A stretch of DNA of 64,000 nucleotides from Synechococcus sp. KORDI-100 (GCF_000737535.1 NZ_CP006269.1:1798001-1862000), one strand, 5' to 3'. Positions 44,682 through 53,671 are shown, numbered from the stretch's first letter. Numbers and translations: made by a program. Notes: a model not told the origin generated them from the sequence alone.

Positions 44682-45155
44682 ATGGCACCAGAACGCGTCT
44701 GCGACTACCCGCGTCCGCCCCGCCTCGAGCCCAGTGACGAGCACATTCGCGTCGTTGCTCTTGGAAAGACCCTTGTGGAAACAAACAGAAGTCTGCGTGT
44801 TCTGGAAACCTTTCATCCGCCCACCTATTACCTGCCACCGGACGCGATGTGCCGAGAGATGTTGAAAGCGGTGGGTGGACGCCCCTCCTTCTGTGAGTGG
44901 AAAGGTGTGGCGAGCTATTTCAATGTTGTTGTCGGGGACAGGACGCTCGAGCGGGCGGTGTGGACCTACCTCAGCCCGTCGGAACGCTTCCGGGATATGG
45001 CCGGATGGTTTGCGCTCTATCCACAGAGAATGGATGGCTGCTGGGTGAATGACGAGCTGGTGACGCCCCAGCAAGGCGGTTTCTACGGAGGCTGGATCAC
45101 CAGCAGAGTGGAAGGACCGTTCAAAGGCGATCCCGATCACCCTGAACTCATCTGA
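44682..45155 (+). CDS. DUF427 family protein
   Basis: 157 residues. VLETFHPPTYYLPPDA, SFCEWKGVASYFNVVVGD, GWFALYPQRMDGCWVNDE and GWITSRVEGPFKG are the conserved blocks of the family, a small beta-barrel protein of unknown role. The size is that of a single domain. Confidence 0.85.
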   Translation: MAPERVCDYPRPPRLEPSDEHIRVVALGKTLVETNRSLRVLETFHPPTYYLPPDAMCREMLKAVGGRPSFCEWKGVASYFNVVVGDRTLERAVWTYLSPSERFRDMAGWFALYPQRMDGCWVNDELVTPQQGGFYGGWITSRVEGPFKGDPDHPELI

Positions 45156-45185
45156 TCCAATCAGTTCAGTTCAGGGCAGGCCAGG

Positions 45186-45842
45186 TCAACCGAGAGGCTT
45201 GCGCGCCACAACCGCAAAGAAGGGATCGCCATTGCCACCCAGCAGGCCCATAACGCCTGCAGAACGGGTCTGCTCGGCCACGATCTCAGGTTTCGGCCAA
45301 CCCTGGGCCATCAGCACCTGGGCCACATAGGTGAGGTGTTCGCGGTCGTCCCCATCAGTCCACACCTGGGGCGCTTTGGTGAAAAACATCCGATTGCTGA
45401 ACGCCACGATCAGGGTGCCGTTCGCACGTGTGATGCGAAGCAGCTCCGATGCAACGGTTTCCGGCTGCTGAAGGTACTGCCAGCCAGCCACGATCAAGGT
45501 GGCATCGACACTGGCATCGTCGAGCGGCAGACGCTGATCTTTGTTGAGGTTCTGCACCCAATGACGATCGAGGCGTGGATTGGCAGCCAGTTCCTCCTGA
45601 TTGAGTCCATGGCCAACGACGCTCTGATAGTCGACATCTTCAGGTAGATGGCTCACCCAGCTGCTCATCAGATCAAGAACCACTGCGCAAGGAGGAATCC
45701 GCTGGCGATACAGATCCGTGAGCCGCTCGCGGAAACCGGCATCGAGATGATGCACAAAGCGCGGTTCGCTGTAGAACAGCGCATCGTCGCTGCCATCCAG
45801 CTTGTAACGCTGGGAGTCTTCAAGAACCCGGACGACCGCCAT
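45186..45842 (-). CDS. SAM-dependent methyltransferase
   Basis: 218 residues. VVLDLMSSWVSHLP (motif I), DQRLPLDDASVDATLIVAGWQYL (motif IV region) and LLRITRANGTLIVAFSNRMF (post-motif) show a class I methyltransferase. The substrate is unknown. It starts 3 bases behind the Hlip gene and closes a three-gene minus-strand operon. Confidence 0.82.
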   Translation of the reverse strand: MAVVRVLEDSQRYKLDGSDDALFYSEPRFVHHLDAGFRERLTDLYRQRIPPCAVVLDLMSSWVSHLPEDVDYQSVVGHGLNQEELAANPRLDRHWVQNLNKDQRLPLDDASVDATLIVAGWQYLQQPETVASELLRITRANGTLIVAFSNRMFFTKAPQVWTDGDDREHLTYVAQVLMAQGWPKPEIVAEQTRSAGVMGLLGGNGDPFFAVVARKPLG

Positions 45843-45845
45843 TGC

Positions 45846-46067
45846 TCAGCCGAGATCGAGATACCAGCGCACCATGCCAGCAAGCTGACCGGCAATTCCC
45901 CGTCCGCTGATCAGCTCGCCGATCAGCGCAGCGATAAACCCCACCATCGCGGCTCTGCCGTTGAGCCGTTCCACCGCTTCCAGGGCCGTGCTGTTCCAGG
46001 GACGTGCCGTGGTGAGCGACTCACCAAAGCGCTCCGGTGCCTCGTATTTGAACTGGGGCTGAGTCAT
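45846..46067 (-). CDS. hli: High-light-inducible protein (Hlip/SCP)
   Basis: 73 residues. The single chlorophyll-binding helix has AVERLNGRAAMVGFIAALIG, with the ExxNGRxAMxGF signature. Hlips bind chlorophyll and carotenoid and protect photosystem assembly. The ATG overlaps the TGA of the preceding gene (ATGA at 46064-46067). Confidence 0.92.
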   Translation of the reverse strand: MTQPQFKYEAPERFGESLTTARPWNSTALEAVERLNGRAAMVGFIAALIGELISGRGIAGQLAGMVRWYLDLG

Positions 46068-46501
46068 GCCTGAGAACAGATCCAGCGAACCCTACCGGCA
46101 GTTCCGGCGCGACCGGGATAAGTCGTCCAGGCATCAGAGGCATCACGGCGTTCCAGAGCGCCTTGGTCACAGAGGGCCCGCATCCGGATCAGACGCACGG
46201 TCCAGGTCGGCTCATCCTGACGCCGAAGCAACAGGGCAGCGAGAAAAAGCACTGTGTTGTCGCGCCGCTCGAGGTCGCGCAGATATTCCGCTGCCTCTGC
46301 TTTGGGATTGGTCATGGCATCGATGAAGATCCAGCCATTCGGTTCCAGACGTTCTGACGCCTCAAGGTCCTGACGAATAGAGCGCCAGGCCGCAGGCTCC
46401 GCAGAGGGGGACCATTTGGCCAGAGCTGGTCCCACAACCAGCCAGGGAACAACGGCAACAACAGACAAACAACGCCGGATGGCCATCAAACCCATGAGCA
46501 T
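46064..46501 (-). CDS. Exported conserved hypothetical protein upstream of the Hlip gene
   Basis: About 145 residues. The signal peptide is MAIRRCLSVVAVVPWLVVG, so starts at 46501, 46495 or 46486 are all possible. The mature part has WIFIDAMTNPKAEAAEYLRD and LALLLRRQDEP-like helical segments and two Cys. It is translationally coupled to hli, which suggests a role in thylakoid stress; this is inference only. Confidence 0.6.
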   Translation of the reverse strand: MLMGLMAIRRCLSVVAVVPWLVVGPALAKWSPSAEPAAWRSIRQDLEASERLEPNGWIFIDAMTNPKAEAAEYLRDLERRDNTVLFLAALLLRRQDEPTWTVRLIRMRALCDQGALERRDASDAWTTYPGRAGTAGRVRWICSQA

Positions 46502-46519
46502 GGATGTAAGGGAACAGGG

Positions 46520-47083
46520 ATGACCGTGCCACAGACCCGTGATCAGCTGATCGACAAGCTGCAACACCAACCGAAGGATGCGGACATCCCCGGCCTCGTT
46601 GGGGCCATTGAAGCGGAACAGGCAGCGGATCTCAATCAGGACATCGCTCTGCTTGCAGGGGTCTGGGAGTTGCGCTGGAGCAGCTCAACGCAGCCCTGGC
46701 TGAAGCAGGCACCCTGGCTGGACAATCTCCAGGTGCTCGATCCGGAGCGGGGGCGTGGTTGCAACCTGTTGAGGCTGCGCGGGCCCCTGGCAGCCATGGC
46801 CGGCATCAGCGTGCAGGCCGACATCCGCCAGCTGGACAAGCAACGGGTGGAGGTGCTCTTCCGTCGCGGCGGCTGGGTGGGGCCCCAGCTACCGGGTGGG
46901 AACCGCCTTCAACTGCTTCGTGAGGTGCAGCAAAGCTTCCCGGCCTGGCTGGACATCACCGTGCTGGACCGGCAACTGCGCATCTGCCGCGGCAATGCCG
47001 GCACCACCTTCGCGTTGCTGCGACGCGACGACCTCAATCTCGAGGAATTCTTCGACAGCAGGGTGGCACAAGCAGACGCGTGA
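46520..47083 (+). CDS. Plastid-lipid-associated (PAP/fibrillin) family protein
   Basis: 187 residues. LAGVWELRWSSSTQPWLKQAP near residue 47, LRLRGPLAAMAGISVQADI and a C-terminal DITVLDRQLRICRGN match the PAP/fibrillin lipocalin-like fold. Fibrillins bind lipids at thylakoids and plastoglobules. It is divergent from the hli operon, with close start codons. Confidence 0.8.
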   Translation: MTVPQTRDQLIDKLQHQPKDADIPGLVGAIEAEQAADLNQDIALLAGVWELRWSSSTQPWLKQAPWLDNLQVLDPERGRGCNLLRLRGPLAAMAGISVQADIRQLDKQRVEVLFRRGGWVGPQLPGGNRLQLLREVQQSFPAWLDITVLDRQLRICRGNAGTTFALLRRDDLNLEEFFDSRVAQADA

Positions 47084-47149
47084 AGGCCCCAGGACCTATT
47101 GCCCTGAGACGCGATAGCGTTTAAAGCAACATTCCACCCGCAGGACGCG

Positions 47150-47575
47150 TTACCGAGGTGGGCTCGTCGGAAGCCCCGAGAATCTGGGCAGATTACGAAT
47201 CGGGTCGCAAAGCCTCACCACCTCTTCAGGAAAAAGAATGAAATCCTGCAGGAGTGCCGATGTCATATGAATCACCATGTCGCGCTTCGGGTGATCAAAA
47301 ACCTTCAGGTAATACGTCTCCAGGAGCGCATCTATTTTGTCGGGTCCGACAATCCCCTCCTCAATCAAGGAGCAATGGTGATTGGTCATCTCAACACTCT
47401 GCAAGGTGCCAATCACCTCGCTGAGTTCCCTGTTGTTCGAGTACCGATCAACGGCCTCAAGCCAGGTTTTGTTGAATTCAGTGATCTCCTCGTCACTTGG
47501 TGGGACCTGTTGCGCCTGGACAGGATGGATTGGTGCAGACAACAAAAAACCAAACAGCAAAACCAATGTTTTCAC
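47150..47575 (-). CDS. Exported hypothetical protein
   Basis: About 141 residues from a GTG at 47575, followed by a signal peptide (LVLLFGFLLSAPIHPVQAQ). The mature protein is helical, with two Cys (NHHCSLIEE and VRLCDPI). No family recognised. Confidence 0.6.
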   Translation of the reverse strand: MKTLVLLFGFLLSAPIHPVQAQQVPPSDEEITEFNKTWLEAVDRYSNNRELSEVIGTLQSVEMTNHHCSLIEEGIVGPDKIDALLETYYLKVFDHPKRDMVIHMTSALLQDFILFPEEVVRLCDPIRNLPRFSGLPTSPPR

Positions 47576-47718
47576 GGCGCAAAACCACTGAACAGACGTT
47601 GAACGATAGCCCTCAAAAAATTGAATTTTTACAACCTTTTGAGCCATTCAATAGGACTGCTGGATGAGATGATCCGGCCGCAGCCAGCGCCCATCACGTT
47701 CTCAGAAGATGTGCGTTC

Positions 47719-47910
47719 CTAATGAACCACTGGACGATGGGTGGGTGCAGTGCCATTGAGAGCATTGCGCCGTCCACCGCTGGCCGGATAGCGGACCGTC
47801 GTTCCATCATTCAACAGAAACACTCGGAAACCGTCCTCAACAGAAATCACAGCATCGGCTTTGAATTCTTGGTTCTTTCCATAGGTAAATGCTGCCGACT
47901 GATCGCTCAA
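47719..47910 (-). CDS. Small hypothetical protein
   Basis: 63 residues: YGKNQEFKADAVISVEDGFR and FLLNDGTTVRYPASGG. The beta-hairpin pattern looks real. No family recognised. Confidence 0.45.
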   Translation of the reverse strand: MSDQSAAFTYGKNQEFKADAVISVEDGFRVFLLNDGTTVRYPASGGRRNALNGTAPTHRPVVH

Positions 47911-48325
47911 CCACTCAACAGAAAAGTAACCATGGTCGAAGTTAATTCCGCCATAAATGGCACCACCACTCCCATAGGCGCAAGGTTATTGCGCGTTATT
48001 GATAAAGCAAACTGAATACTCAACGCAGCGTGTGCCCGGTACGCAGTAGCGAAATGACGCATCTGCCACACTTGCATCCGGATTGACAATCGCAAACAAC
48101 GTCGAGATGGCGATTGGAAAACCCAATTGTCTCTGAACTGTCGATGCCAATGTCATGGCTTTGATGGCGTAGGTCTTCCGTGCATGGCAATGATTCAGTC
48201 AGTTTTTCAGGGCCTTCACTTAAATCGCGACCCCTGCGGGCGCAACAAGAATCGTCTCAACGGCCCGAGATTGCAAGCAAAGCAACAACACTGAAATGCC
48301 ACGTTTCGCTCTTCACAAGAGAACA

Positions 48326-48526
48326 ATGGTCAACATTTCCATTGGTTTGCTGCTGTTCACGGCCACCCCTGCCATGGCGCAGCTCAAAGCCCCAGGCCCT
48401 GCCAACAACGTGACCGACACGGGCCAGGGACTCATTTGCTCCCTGGACAACGGAATCAACGTTGCCAAAGGGGAAGGACCTTGCCCGGACTATCTGGGGG
48501 TCTGCGCCCATGAAGACGGCGCCTAG
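48326..48526 (+). CDS. Small exported hypothetical protein
   Basis: 66 residues from the ATG at 48326 (in-frame ATG also at 48296). The signal peptide ends ATPAMAQ; the mature peptide has three Cys (LICSLDNG, GPCPDYLGVCAHE). Confidence 0.5.
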   Translation: MVNISIGLLLFTATPAMAQLKAPGPANNVTDTGQGLICSLDNGINVAKGEGPCPDYLGVCAHEDGA

Positions 48527-48674
48527 ACGCCTTGCTATGCATGCACACCAATGGGCAACGGCCGTCCAATCCGGTAACGACTTGGCTGTCGCCGTGCTGT
48601 TGCCCCCGCTCTGAGCCCTGCCGAAGAATGTCGGCCAGGATGCCCCAACTCCCTCAGCGCCAAGATCGAACACT

Positions 48675-49355
48675 GTGGAAACACCAAGCGCCCTGCTGCA
48701 ACGGATCACTGGCATCACCGGGATGGAGCAGGGCAAAAGACGGCTGGTTCTGCTGTTCACACAACTCGGCGATTTCGATTCCACGGAGTACGCCCAGGCC
48801 CTTGTGCCGGCACTGCCGGCCATTCACCGCGCCGGCATCACCGTTCAGGCTTTTGCCATTGGCGACGAGCAAGGGGGCGATCGTTTCTGCGAGTTCACAG
48901 GTTTTCCACGAGAGCAATTACAGACGGAGGGAAATGCGGACCTGCATCGTGCCTGCGGGCTGTACGAAGGACTGAACAGTGGTGCGGGAGCCTGGCCAGA
49001 CCTGCTGCTGATGTGTACGGGAATCGGATCTCCAGGAACCCTGGCAGAAGTGTTTCGGGGGTACCGGGGCGATCGAAATGCACCACAGCGCTTTGACAAC
49101 TCTCTGTTTCGCTTTGCCGGAGGAGATGGCTTTCAGCGGCCGTTCGAGCTCGCCACCGTGCGACTCAACAACATGGTGGAAGCGCTGGGACACTGGAAGC
49201 AGTACGTGCCGGACGACCGCTACATGGCCCAAAGAGGTGGCACCTTCCTGCTTGAGAGCGACAACACACTTCTCTATGTTCACCGCGATAAGGGCATTCT
49301 CGGATTCTCAGAAACGATGGGCCGACCCTTGAGCTTCCTGGATGCTTACCTCTGA
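48675..49355 (+). CDS. Peroxiredoxin-like AhpC/TSA family protein
   Basis: 226 residues from a GTG. The thioredoxin-like fold is suggested by RRLVLLFTQLGDFDSTEYAQ, VQAFAIGDEQGGDRFCEFTG and GGTFLLESDNTLLYVHRDKG. The peroxidatic Cys position is unusual: the Cys of RFCEFTG and DLHRACGLYEGL are candidates. It is probably a redox protein of picocyanobacteria, but activity is not certain. Confidence 0.7.
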   Translation: METPSALLQRITGITGMEQGKRRLVLLFTQLGDFDSTEYAQALVPALPAIHRAGITVQAFAIGDEQGGDRFCEFTGFPREQLQTEGNADLHRACGLYEGLNSGAGAWPDLLLMCTGIGSPGTLAEVFRGYRGDRNAPQRFDNSLFRFAGGDGFQRPFELATVRLNNMVEALGHWKQYVPDDRYMAQRGGTFLLESDNTLLYVHRDKGILGFSETMGRPLSFLDAYL

Positions 49356-49634
49356 ATGAACGCAAGACCACTCGTCGCAATCCTGTTGTTGATCGGAGCA
49401 GGAATGGGACTCTCAACCCCGTCCTTGTCCATGACGGAGTGCGAATTCATCAAACGCACCATGAACAAACTGGGGCGTGAAATGAGCATCAACCGGGCGT
49501 TGATCGCCTCCGGATTGGATGAAGACATGGAGACCAAAGCCAGCGAGCTCCTGTCGCAACAGACCAAGGACTACAGGCTGGCCAAACGCCAGTACAAAAA
49601 AGCACGCTGCGAAAACATCTGGGATCAACGCTGA
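49356..49634 (+). CDS. Small exported protein
   Basis: 92 residues with signal peptide (VAILLLIGAGMGLSTPSLS). The helical mature part begins MTECEFIKRTMNK and ends YKKARCENIWDQR; two Cys. It starts directly after the peroxiredoxin-like gene, so the two form an operon. Confidence 0.55.
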   Translation: MNARPLVAILLLIGAGMGLSTPSLSMTECEFIKRTMNKLGREMSINRALIASGLDEDMETKASELLSQQTKDYRLAKRQYKKARCENIWDQR

Positions 49635-49665
49635 TCACAGGACTCATTCAGCCTGATCAACCCGA

Positions 49666-49860
49666 TCAGGTGTCACTTTGATCGAGCGACGCCCGGCGCC
49701 TCTCCACCTGCACGAAGATCAACCAGGCCAGGCTGGCCAGACTGCCACCAAACCAGTCACTGCGCAACAGCTCCACGATCGCAATGGTGCTGGCTCCGAT
49801 CCGAAGTCCTCTGAGCAGCAGATCAGTCAGCGGTGGCGTGCGTCGCGGTTCAGACTCCAT
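49666..49860 (-). CDS. Small membrane protein
   Basis: 64 residues: GASTIAIVELLRSDWFGG and SLASLAWLIFVQVERRRA suggest two short hydrophobic helices and a basic end. No family recognised. Confidence 0.5.
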   Translation of the reverse strand: MESEPRRTPPLTDLLLRGLRIGASTIAIVELLRSDWFGGSLASLAWLIFVQVERRRASLDQSDT

Positions 49861-50020
49861 CGACAGAACAACCGAATGGTGCGAGCTGAACAGTCTCTCA
49901 GGCTCTCAACGCCGAGGAGTCTCAACGTGGCAACGAAAAATTCTTCGAAAGAAAGAAAATTGATCGTTTTGATACCTCCTGGGCTAATTCTGCTAGTCAA
50001 AATGGAGAAAAAGGGGAGTA

Positions 50021-50599
50021 ATGGCTCCGAGGAAAGCACAAAATTGCATGCTTCTCGGAGTTGCCCTCCTGTCCCTGACGGGAGGTTGCGGCCTGCACCA
50101 CTACGCCGAAGGCAGCGGGCGTAATCAAACCTTTGAGAGCCAGGAAGAAGCGAGTCAGGCAGCCAAAAACTGGATCAAGGATGGCGGGATCTACACGGTT
50201 CGGTTGCGTCGATCACAACTCCTGGACGTGCCAAGGGACCCATCTGAGGTGGACGATGACACCAACGCCATGCTTGAAATCGAAGCTGGTGAACGGGAGA
50301 AATGCCTGAAGATGCTGGAAACGATCGAAAGCGCAGATGAGCACAAGGCCTGCCTGGACAAATTCTTCTCAACCAAGTCCACGGATTCCATCCCCACCAC
50401 CAATGTTGAGAAGGTGAATGTGATCATCAAGGAGGAACGTTTCCGGCGGGATTGCCGACCGCTGTTCACGAGCACGGCTGGCTACGTCTGCGGCGAACAC
50501 GACATCGAAGAAGGTGCCGTCATCAGCGAACGCGAGGAGCGCAACCTGCGAGCCAACCTCAGCCTGACCTATTTCTACGTTGAAAAACAGGACGCCTGA
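50021..50599 (+). CDS. Putative lipoprotein
   Basis: 192 residues. The signal peptide has a lipobox (LLSLTGGCGLHHY). Mature part: SQEEASQAAKNWIKDGGIYTV, a Cys-containing helix and a second domain ERFRRDCRPLFTSTAGYVCGEHD. Envelope protein of unknown function. Confidence 0.65.
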   Translation: MAPRKAQNCMLLGVALLSLTGGCGLHHYAEGSGRNQTFESQEEASQAAKNWIKDGGIYTVRLRRSQLLDVPRDPSEVDDDTNAMLEIEAGEREKCLKMLETIESADEHKACLDKFFSTKSTDSIPTTNVEKVNVIIKEERFRRDCRPLFTSTAGYVCGEHDIEEGAVISEREERNLRANLSLTYFYVEKQDA

Positions 50600-50635
50600 T
50601 CGCTCAAACAACGAGGATGACTAAAACGCCGGGCC

Positions 50636-51115
50636 ATGTTCAATGCCGAGACCATCCTCGCGCTCGAGCAGAGCGCCCGCAGCCAGGGCAGTGAGATCCA
50701 ACCGACCTCTCTCGTTGGCGTTTGGCGGCTGAAACAGACCTGGACACGGGACGGGAATCGACCATCACCCGGTACCGATCCCCTGTTACGCAGCCTCGGG
50801 GCCCAGTTCAGCCTTTCAAGCAGCGACGATGGCTGGGAGATCGTCAACCAGGTGGTGCTGGGAGCCCTGCAATTGCGATTCGAAGGGCCAGCAAGACTCA
50901 GCGGTTCGCGCCCCCTGCTGGTCTTCCATTTCCACACGGTGAAGCTGATGCTCGGCGGCATCACCCTGCTCAACCGCTCGATTCCGGAACCACCACGCCA
51001 ACGCCAGCCCTTTTTCGCCTTGATCGCCACAACAGCTGACGGGCAATGGCTCACGGCACGCGGTCGAGGCGGCGGGCTGGCGCTATGGATGAAATCAGCG
51101 TTGCCTTCGCAATGA
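50636..51115 (+). CDS. Conserved cyanobacterial protein of unknown function
   Basis: 159 residues. SLVGVWRLKQTWTRDG, ALQLRFEGPARLSGSRPLLVF and FFALIATTADGQWLTARGRGG alternate strands, as in a small lipocalin-like barrel (compare the fibrillin-type gene at 46520). It overlaps the Nudix gene start by an ATGA. Confidence 0.6.
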   Translation: MFNAETILALEQSARSQGSEIQPTSLVGVWRLKQTWTRDGNRPSPGTDPLLRSLGAQFSLSSSDDGWEIVNQVVLGALQLRFEGPARLSGSRPLLVFHFHTVKLMLGGITLLNRSIPEPPRQRQPFFALIATTADGQWLTARGRGGGLALWMKSALPSQ

Positions 51116-51540
51116 CCTACGCCGTGGCCCTGGCCATGCTTGAGCGTGATGGCCAGTGGTTGCTGCAGCTGCGCGACGACATCGACACCATCATCTACCC
51201 AGGCCATTGGGGATTGTTCGGAGGACACCTTGATCCCGGCGAAACAGCCACCGACGCCGTGATGCGGGAGCTCCGGGAGGAGATCGATTGGACGCCGCGG
51301 ATGCCACTGGAGCTTTGGTTCAGTCACGACAACGGCATCCGGATCACCCATGTTTTCCGTGGATGCCTTGATGTCCCCCTGGTTCAGTTGCAACTGCTCG
51401 AAGGTCAGGACCTCAAACTCGTCAGCCTCGAGCAAATGCAGCGCGGGCAGGTGTGGAGTGATCACTGCGGAGAACACCGACCGATTGCTCCCGGGCTGCA
51501 GATCGTGATCGAGCGCTTGATCTCGGACGGCGATGGCTGA
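51112..51540 (+). CDS. Nudix hydrolase
   Basis: About 142 residues from the ATG at 51112, which overlaps the TGA of the preceding gene; an in-frame ATG at 51085 is possible. The Nudix box runs from GGHLDPGET through MRELREEI, with all Glu residues present. Such enzymes cleave nucleoside diphosphates linked to another group. It is in line with the ABC ATPase gene, which it overlaps by 8 bases. Confidence 0.88.
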   Translation: MTYAVALAMLERDGQWLLQLRDDIDTIIYPGHWGLFGGHLDPGETATDAVMRELREEIDWTPRMPLELWFSHDNGIRITHVFRGCLDVPLVQLQLLEGQDLKLVSLEQMQRGQVWSDHCGEHRPIAPGLQIVIERLISDGDG

Positions 51541-52324
51541 GATCTGGTTCGATGCCCAACGGGTCGAGGCCAGGCTGAGCGGACGTCCTGTGATCAGCGA
51601 CCTCAGCCTGCAGCTCCGGCTGGGTGAGTCGACAACCGTCCTGGGGCCGAACGGGGCGGGCAAAAGCACTCTGGTGAAGCTGATCGAGCGCAGCCTGTAT
51701 CCGATCGTGACGCCGCAATCCCACCTCCGGTTGTTCGGCAGCAGCACGGTGAACCTCTGGCACCTGCGCCGCAGGCTCGGCGTGGTGAACAGTGAACTGG
51801 AAACCCGCTTTCCGCCTGGAATCAGTTCCCTGGAGGTGGTGCTCAGTGGCCTGTTCGGATCAATGCGACTGGGTCGTGATCAATCACCTGAGGCCGGGCA
51901 GATCGCCGCAACCCAGGCGCTGCTGGCACGACTGGATCTCAGCGCGATCGCGGATCAACCCTTCGGAAAGCTCTCCGATGGCCAGCGACGCCGGCTGATG
52001 ATTGCTCGCGCCCTCGTCCACACTCCCGAGGTGTTGGTGCTTGATGAACCCAGTCGAGCCCTTGATCTGAAGGCGTGCCACCAACTGCTGAGAACGCTGC
52101 GGGAGCTGTGCCGAGGCGGCACCACGCTGGTGCAGGTGACCCATCGCATCGACACCATCGTTCCGGAGATGCAGCGGGTTGTGTTCATGGATGGCGGCAC
52201 AATCGCGAAAAGCGGCTCCACAACTGAATTATTGAGATCTAAAGAACTGAGCGAGCTGTTCAAAACGCCGTTAGAAGTAGTTGAAAAGAACGGCTTCCGT
52301 CAAGCCTTACCTGGATCTGCATAG
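51533..52324 (+). CDS. ABC transporter ATP-binding protein with exchanged C-terminal part
   Basis: 263 residues. Walker A GPNGAGKST near residue 40, signature LSDGQRRRLMIARAL, Walker B VLVLDEPS and H-loop VTHRIDTIVPEM. From 52180 onward the last 48 codons are more AT-rich than the rest and differ from the tail at 57752-57890, although the 55 bases just before (52125-52179) occur perfectly at 57697-57751. The original tail is therefore probably the one at 57.8 kb. All catalytic motifs lie before the exchange. No permease gene is adjacent. Confidence 0.85.
   Translation: MAEIWFDAQRVEARLSGRPVISDLSLQLRLGESTTVLGPNGAGKSTLVKLIERSLYPIVTPQSHLRLFGSSTVNLWHLRRRLGVVNSELETRFPPGISSLEVVLSGLFGSMRLGRDQSPEAGQIAATQALLARLDLSAIADQPFGKLSDGQRRRLMIARALVHTPEVLVLDEPSRALDLKACHQLLRTLRELCRGGTTLVQVTHRIDTIVPEMQRVVFMDGGTIAKSGSTTELLRSKELSELFKTPLEVVEKNGFRQALPGSA
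52125..52179 (+). repeat. 55-bp direct repeat, left copy (inside the ABC ATPase gene)
   Basis: Identical base for base to 57697-57751. It encodes the H-loop region (VTHRIDTIVPEMQR). On both sides the identity ends abruptly. It marks the left edge of the island and is attachment-site-like. Confidence 0.9.
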
Positions 52325-52499
52325 ACCTGCATTGACATCAGAGGCACTTTTGTCAAGGTGTTGTCAACGAGACTGTTAGAAGTGACCCATGCCTAGGACC
52401 TCTGCTGGAGCCGTTTGGGAACAAGGCTTCCGCTCATCAATCCGAACCTCACCAGGGCTTGAAGGCTGATTTATGGGGTTGTAGTCAGACTATTGAAGC

Positions 52500-52526
52500 A
52501 ATAAAAATCCCCTGTCAGTGCAGGGG
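52500..52526 (-). terminator. Intrinsic terminator behind a lanthipeptide precursor gene
   Basis: Perfect stem CCCCTG (52509-52514)/CAGGGG (52521-52526), loop TCAGTG, followed on the minus strand by A-T5-A-T. It lies 55 bases behind the precursor stop. Confidence 0.85.
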
Positions 52527-52580
52527 CTTTGAGGTCTTATATTGCTGTTTGTCCAGATCAACCACCAAAACACTGACATA

Positions 52581-52853
52581 TCAAAACCCACAGCCTCTTT
52601 GACCGTACTGTGTGCAAATAATGGTGTTTGTACCTGGATTTCGGCCACCGCCAGCTGCGCTTTCCAGCTCCTCGTCTGACAATTCTACCGATTCCAATTG
52701 CATTGATTGAATATCTTCTGCGGTAATTGAAAACCCTGCATCTTTGGCGATTTCAACAGCAGCTTCAGGGGACGTTGCTGCCTTGAGCTTCTCCTGAAGG
52801 CTGGTGTCGCTTTTGACCTTTTCTAGAAAGGTTTTGAGTTGCTCTTCTGACAT
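52581..52853 (-). CDS. procA: Nif11-leader lanthipeptide (prochlorosin-type) precursor
   Basis: 90 residues. The leader MSEEQLKTFLEKVKSD, AAVEIAKDAGFSITAEDI and VELSDEELESAAGG is a clear Nif11 leader with double-glycine site. The core GRNPGTNTIICTQYGQRGCGF offers three Thr and two Cys (up to two thioether rings). The synthetase would be the LanM at the left edge of the window. First of two tandem precursor plus TPR units. It has the shared upstream motif at 52902-52920. Confidence 0.88.
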   Translation of the reverse strand: MSEEQLKTFLEKVKSDTSLQEKLKAATSPEAAVEIAKDAGFSITAEDIQSMQLESVELSDEELESAAGGGRNPGTNTIICTQYGQRGCGF

Positions 52854-52901
52854 TAGTGATGGACGGCGTATGTGCTGTTGATGGCAGGATCAGTGGACAG
52901 G

Positions 52902-52920
52902 TGATGTTCCATGTGGCACA
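52902..52920 (-). promoter_or_regulatory. Conserved motif upstream of the precursor gene
   Basis: TGTGCC-N5-GAACATCA on the minus strand, 49 bases before the ATG at 52853. Same motif as at 2117-2135 and 54109-54127. Confidence 0.55.
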
Positions 52921-52934
52921 GATCACCTCGCAAT

Positions 52935-52958
52935 AAAAACGCCGCCATTACTGACGGG
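52935..52958 (-). terminator. Intrinsic terminator behind the TPR gene
   Basis: Recurrent hairpin CCCGTC/GGCGGC with loop AGTAAT, followed by C-G-T5 on the minus strand. It lies 40 bases behind the TPR stop at 52998. Confidence 0.75.
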
Positions 52959-52997
52959 AAAAGCGTTGAAAACATTTCAATCAGATAGCATCAGACG

Positions 52998-53573
52998 TCA
53001 GCACTGATTTCTTACCCATTCAATCGGCCTGGTATCCCCAAGGTCGACTGCCTTTTTCCAATCTCGGCAGGCGCCTTTTAGATTACCTGCATTTTCCAAA
53101 GAAATGCCGCGGTTGATGTAATACTCTGCATCATCAGGATCGATTTCTATTGCCTTTGTAAAGTCATTAATAGCTCCTAGATGATCTTTCAATTCGCTCT
53201 TGATAGTGCCACGATTGCTATAGGCGTACGCATAGTTAGGGTTGTACTCTATCGCTTTTGTGTAATCAGCAATTGCGCCTCGATAATCTTTTAAATTGTC
53301 TTTTGCAACCCCGCGATTGTAATAGGCAGCTGCAGATCGAGGATACATCTCGATCGCTTTTGTGAAATCAGCAATTGCCCCTTGATAATCTCCACGATTC
53401 GTTTTTGCGATCCCTGAATTGAACCAGTCCTGAGCACTTTGTGCATAGGCTGTCTGCGTTGACAGCAACCCTGCTCCAATTCCAGCAACAGGAGTCAGCC
53501 CTACCAGCAACGGGCGTCCTATCGGCAAGAACAAGGCCAAGGCCGCAGCATAGGCAGTTGTAACGCGAGGCAT
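52998..53573 (-). CDS. Exported TPR protein beside a lanthipeptide precursor
   Basis: 191 residues. Signal-like N-terminus (YAAALALFLPIGRPLLVG ... QTAYAQS), four to five TPR units (GDYQGAIADFTKAIEMYP, LKDYRGAIADYTKAIEYNP) and the shared end GACRDWKKAVDLGDTRPIEW. It lies just upstream of a precursor gene on the same strand. The arrangement is repeated in the next unit, so the TPR protein may serve the peptide (binding, export or targeting), which is inference. Confidence 0.8.
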   Translation of the reverse strand: MPRVTTAYAAALALFLPIGRPLLVGLTPVAGIGAGLLSTQTAYAQSAQDWFNSGIAKTNRGDYQGAIADFTKAIEMYPRSAAAYYNRGVAKDNLKDYRGAIADYTKAIEYNPNYAYAYSNRGTIKSELKDHLGAINDFTKAIEIDPDDAEYYINRGISLENAGNLKGACRDWKKAVDLGDTRPIEWVRNQC

Positions 53574-53646
53574 CCTGAGAGCTGCATGACTAGCCCATCT
53601 CTAGCCCTTATTGACGATCTTTGTCTGTATCTGATCTGCAAATACA

Positions 53647-53671
53647 GAAAACCCCGCCATTGCTGACGGGG
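53647..53671 (-). terminator. Intrinsic terminator behind the second precursor gene
   Basis: CCCCGTC/GGCGGGG stem with loop AGCAAT, then T4-C-T on the minus strand. It lies about 120 bases behind the stop at 53791. The 70 bases on its upstream-TPR side are nearly the same as those at 55000-55060. Confidence 0.8.

Noticed and set aside
47907-48095. Minus-strand frame of 62 residues
   Set aside because: Arg/Met-rich without regular pattern and overlapping the start of a better frame.
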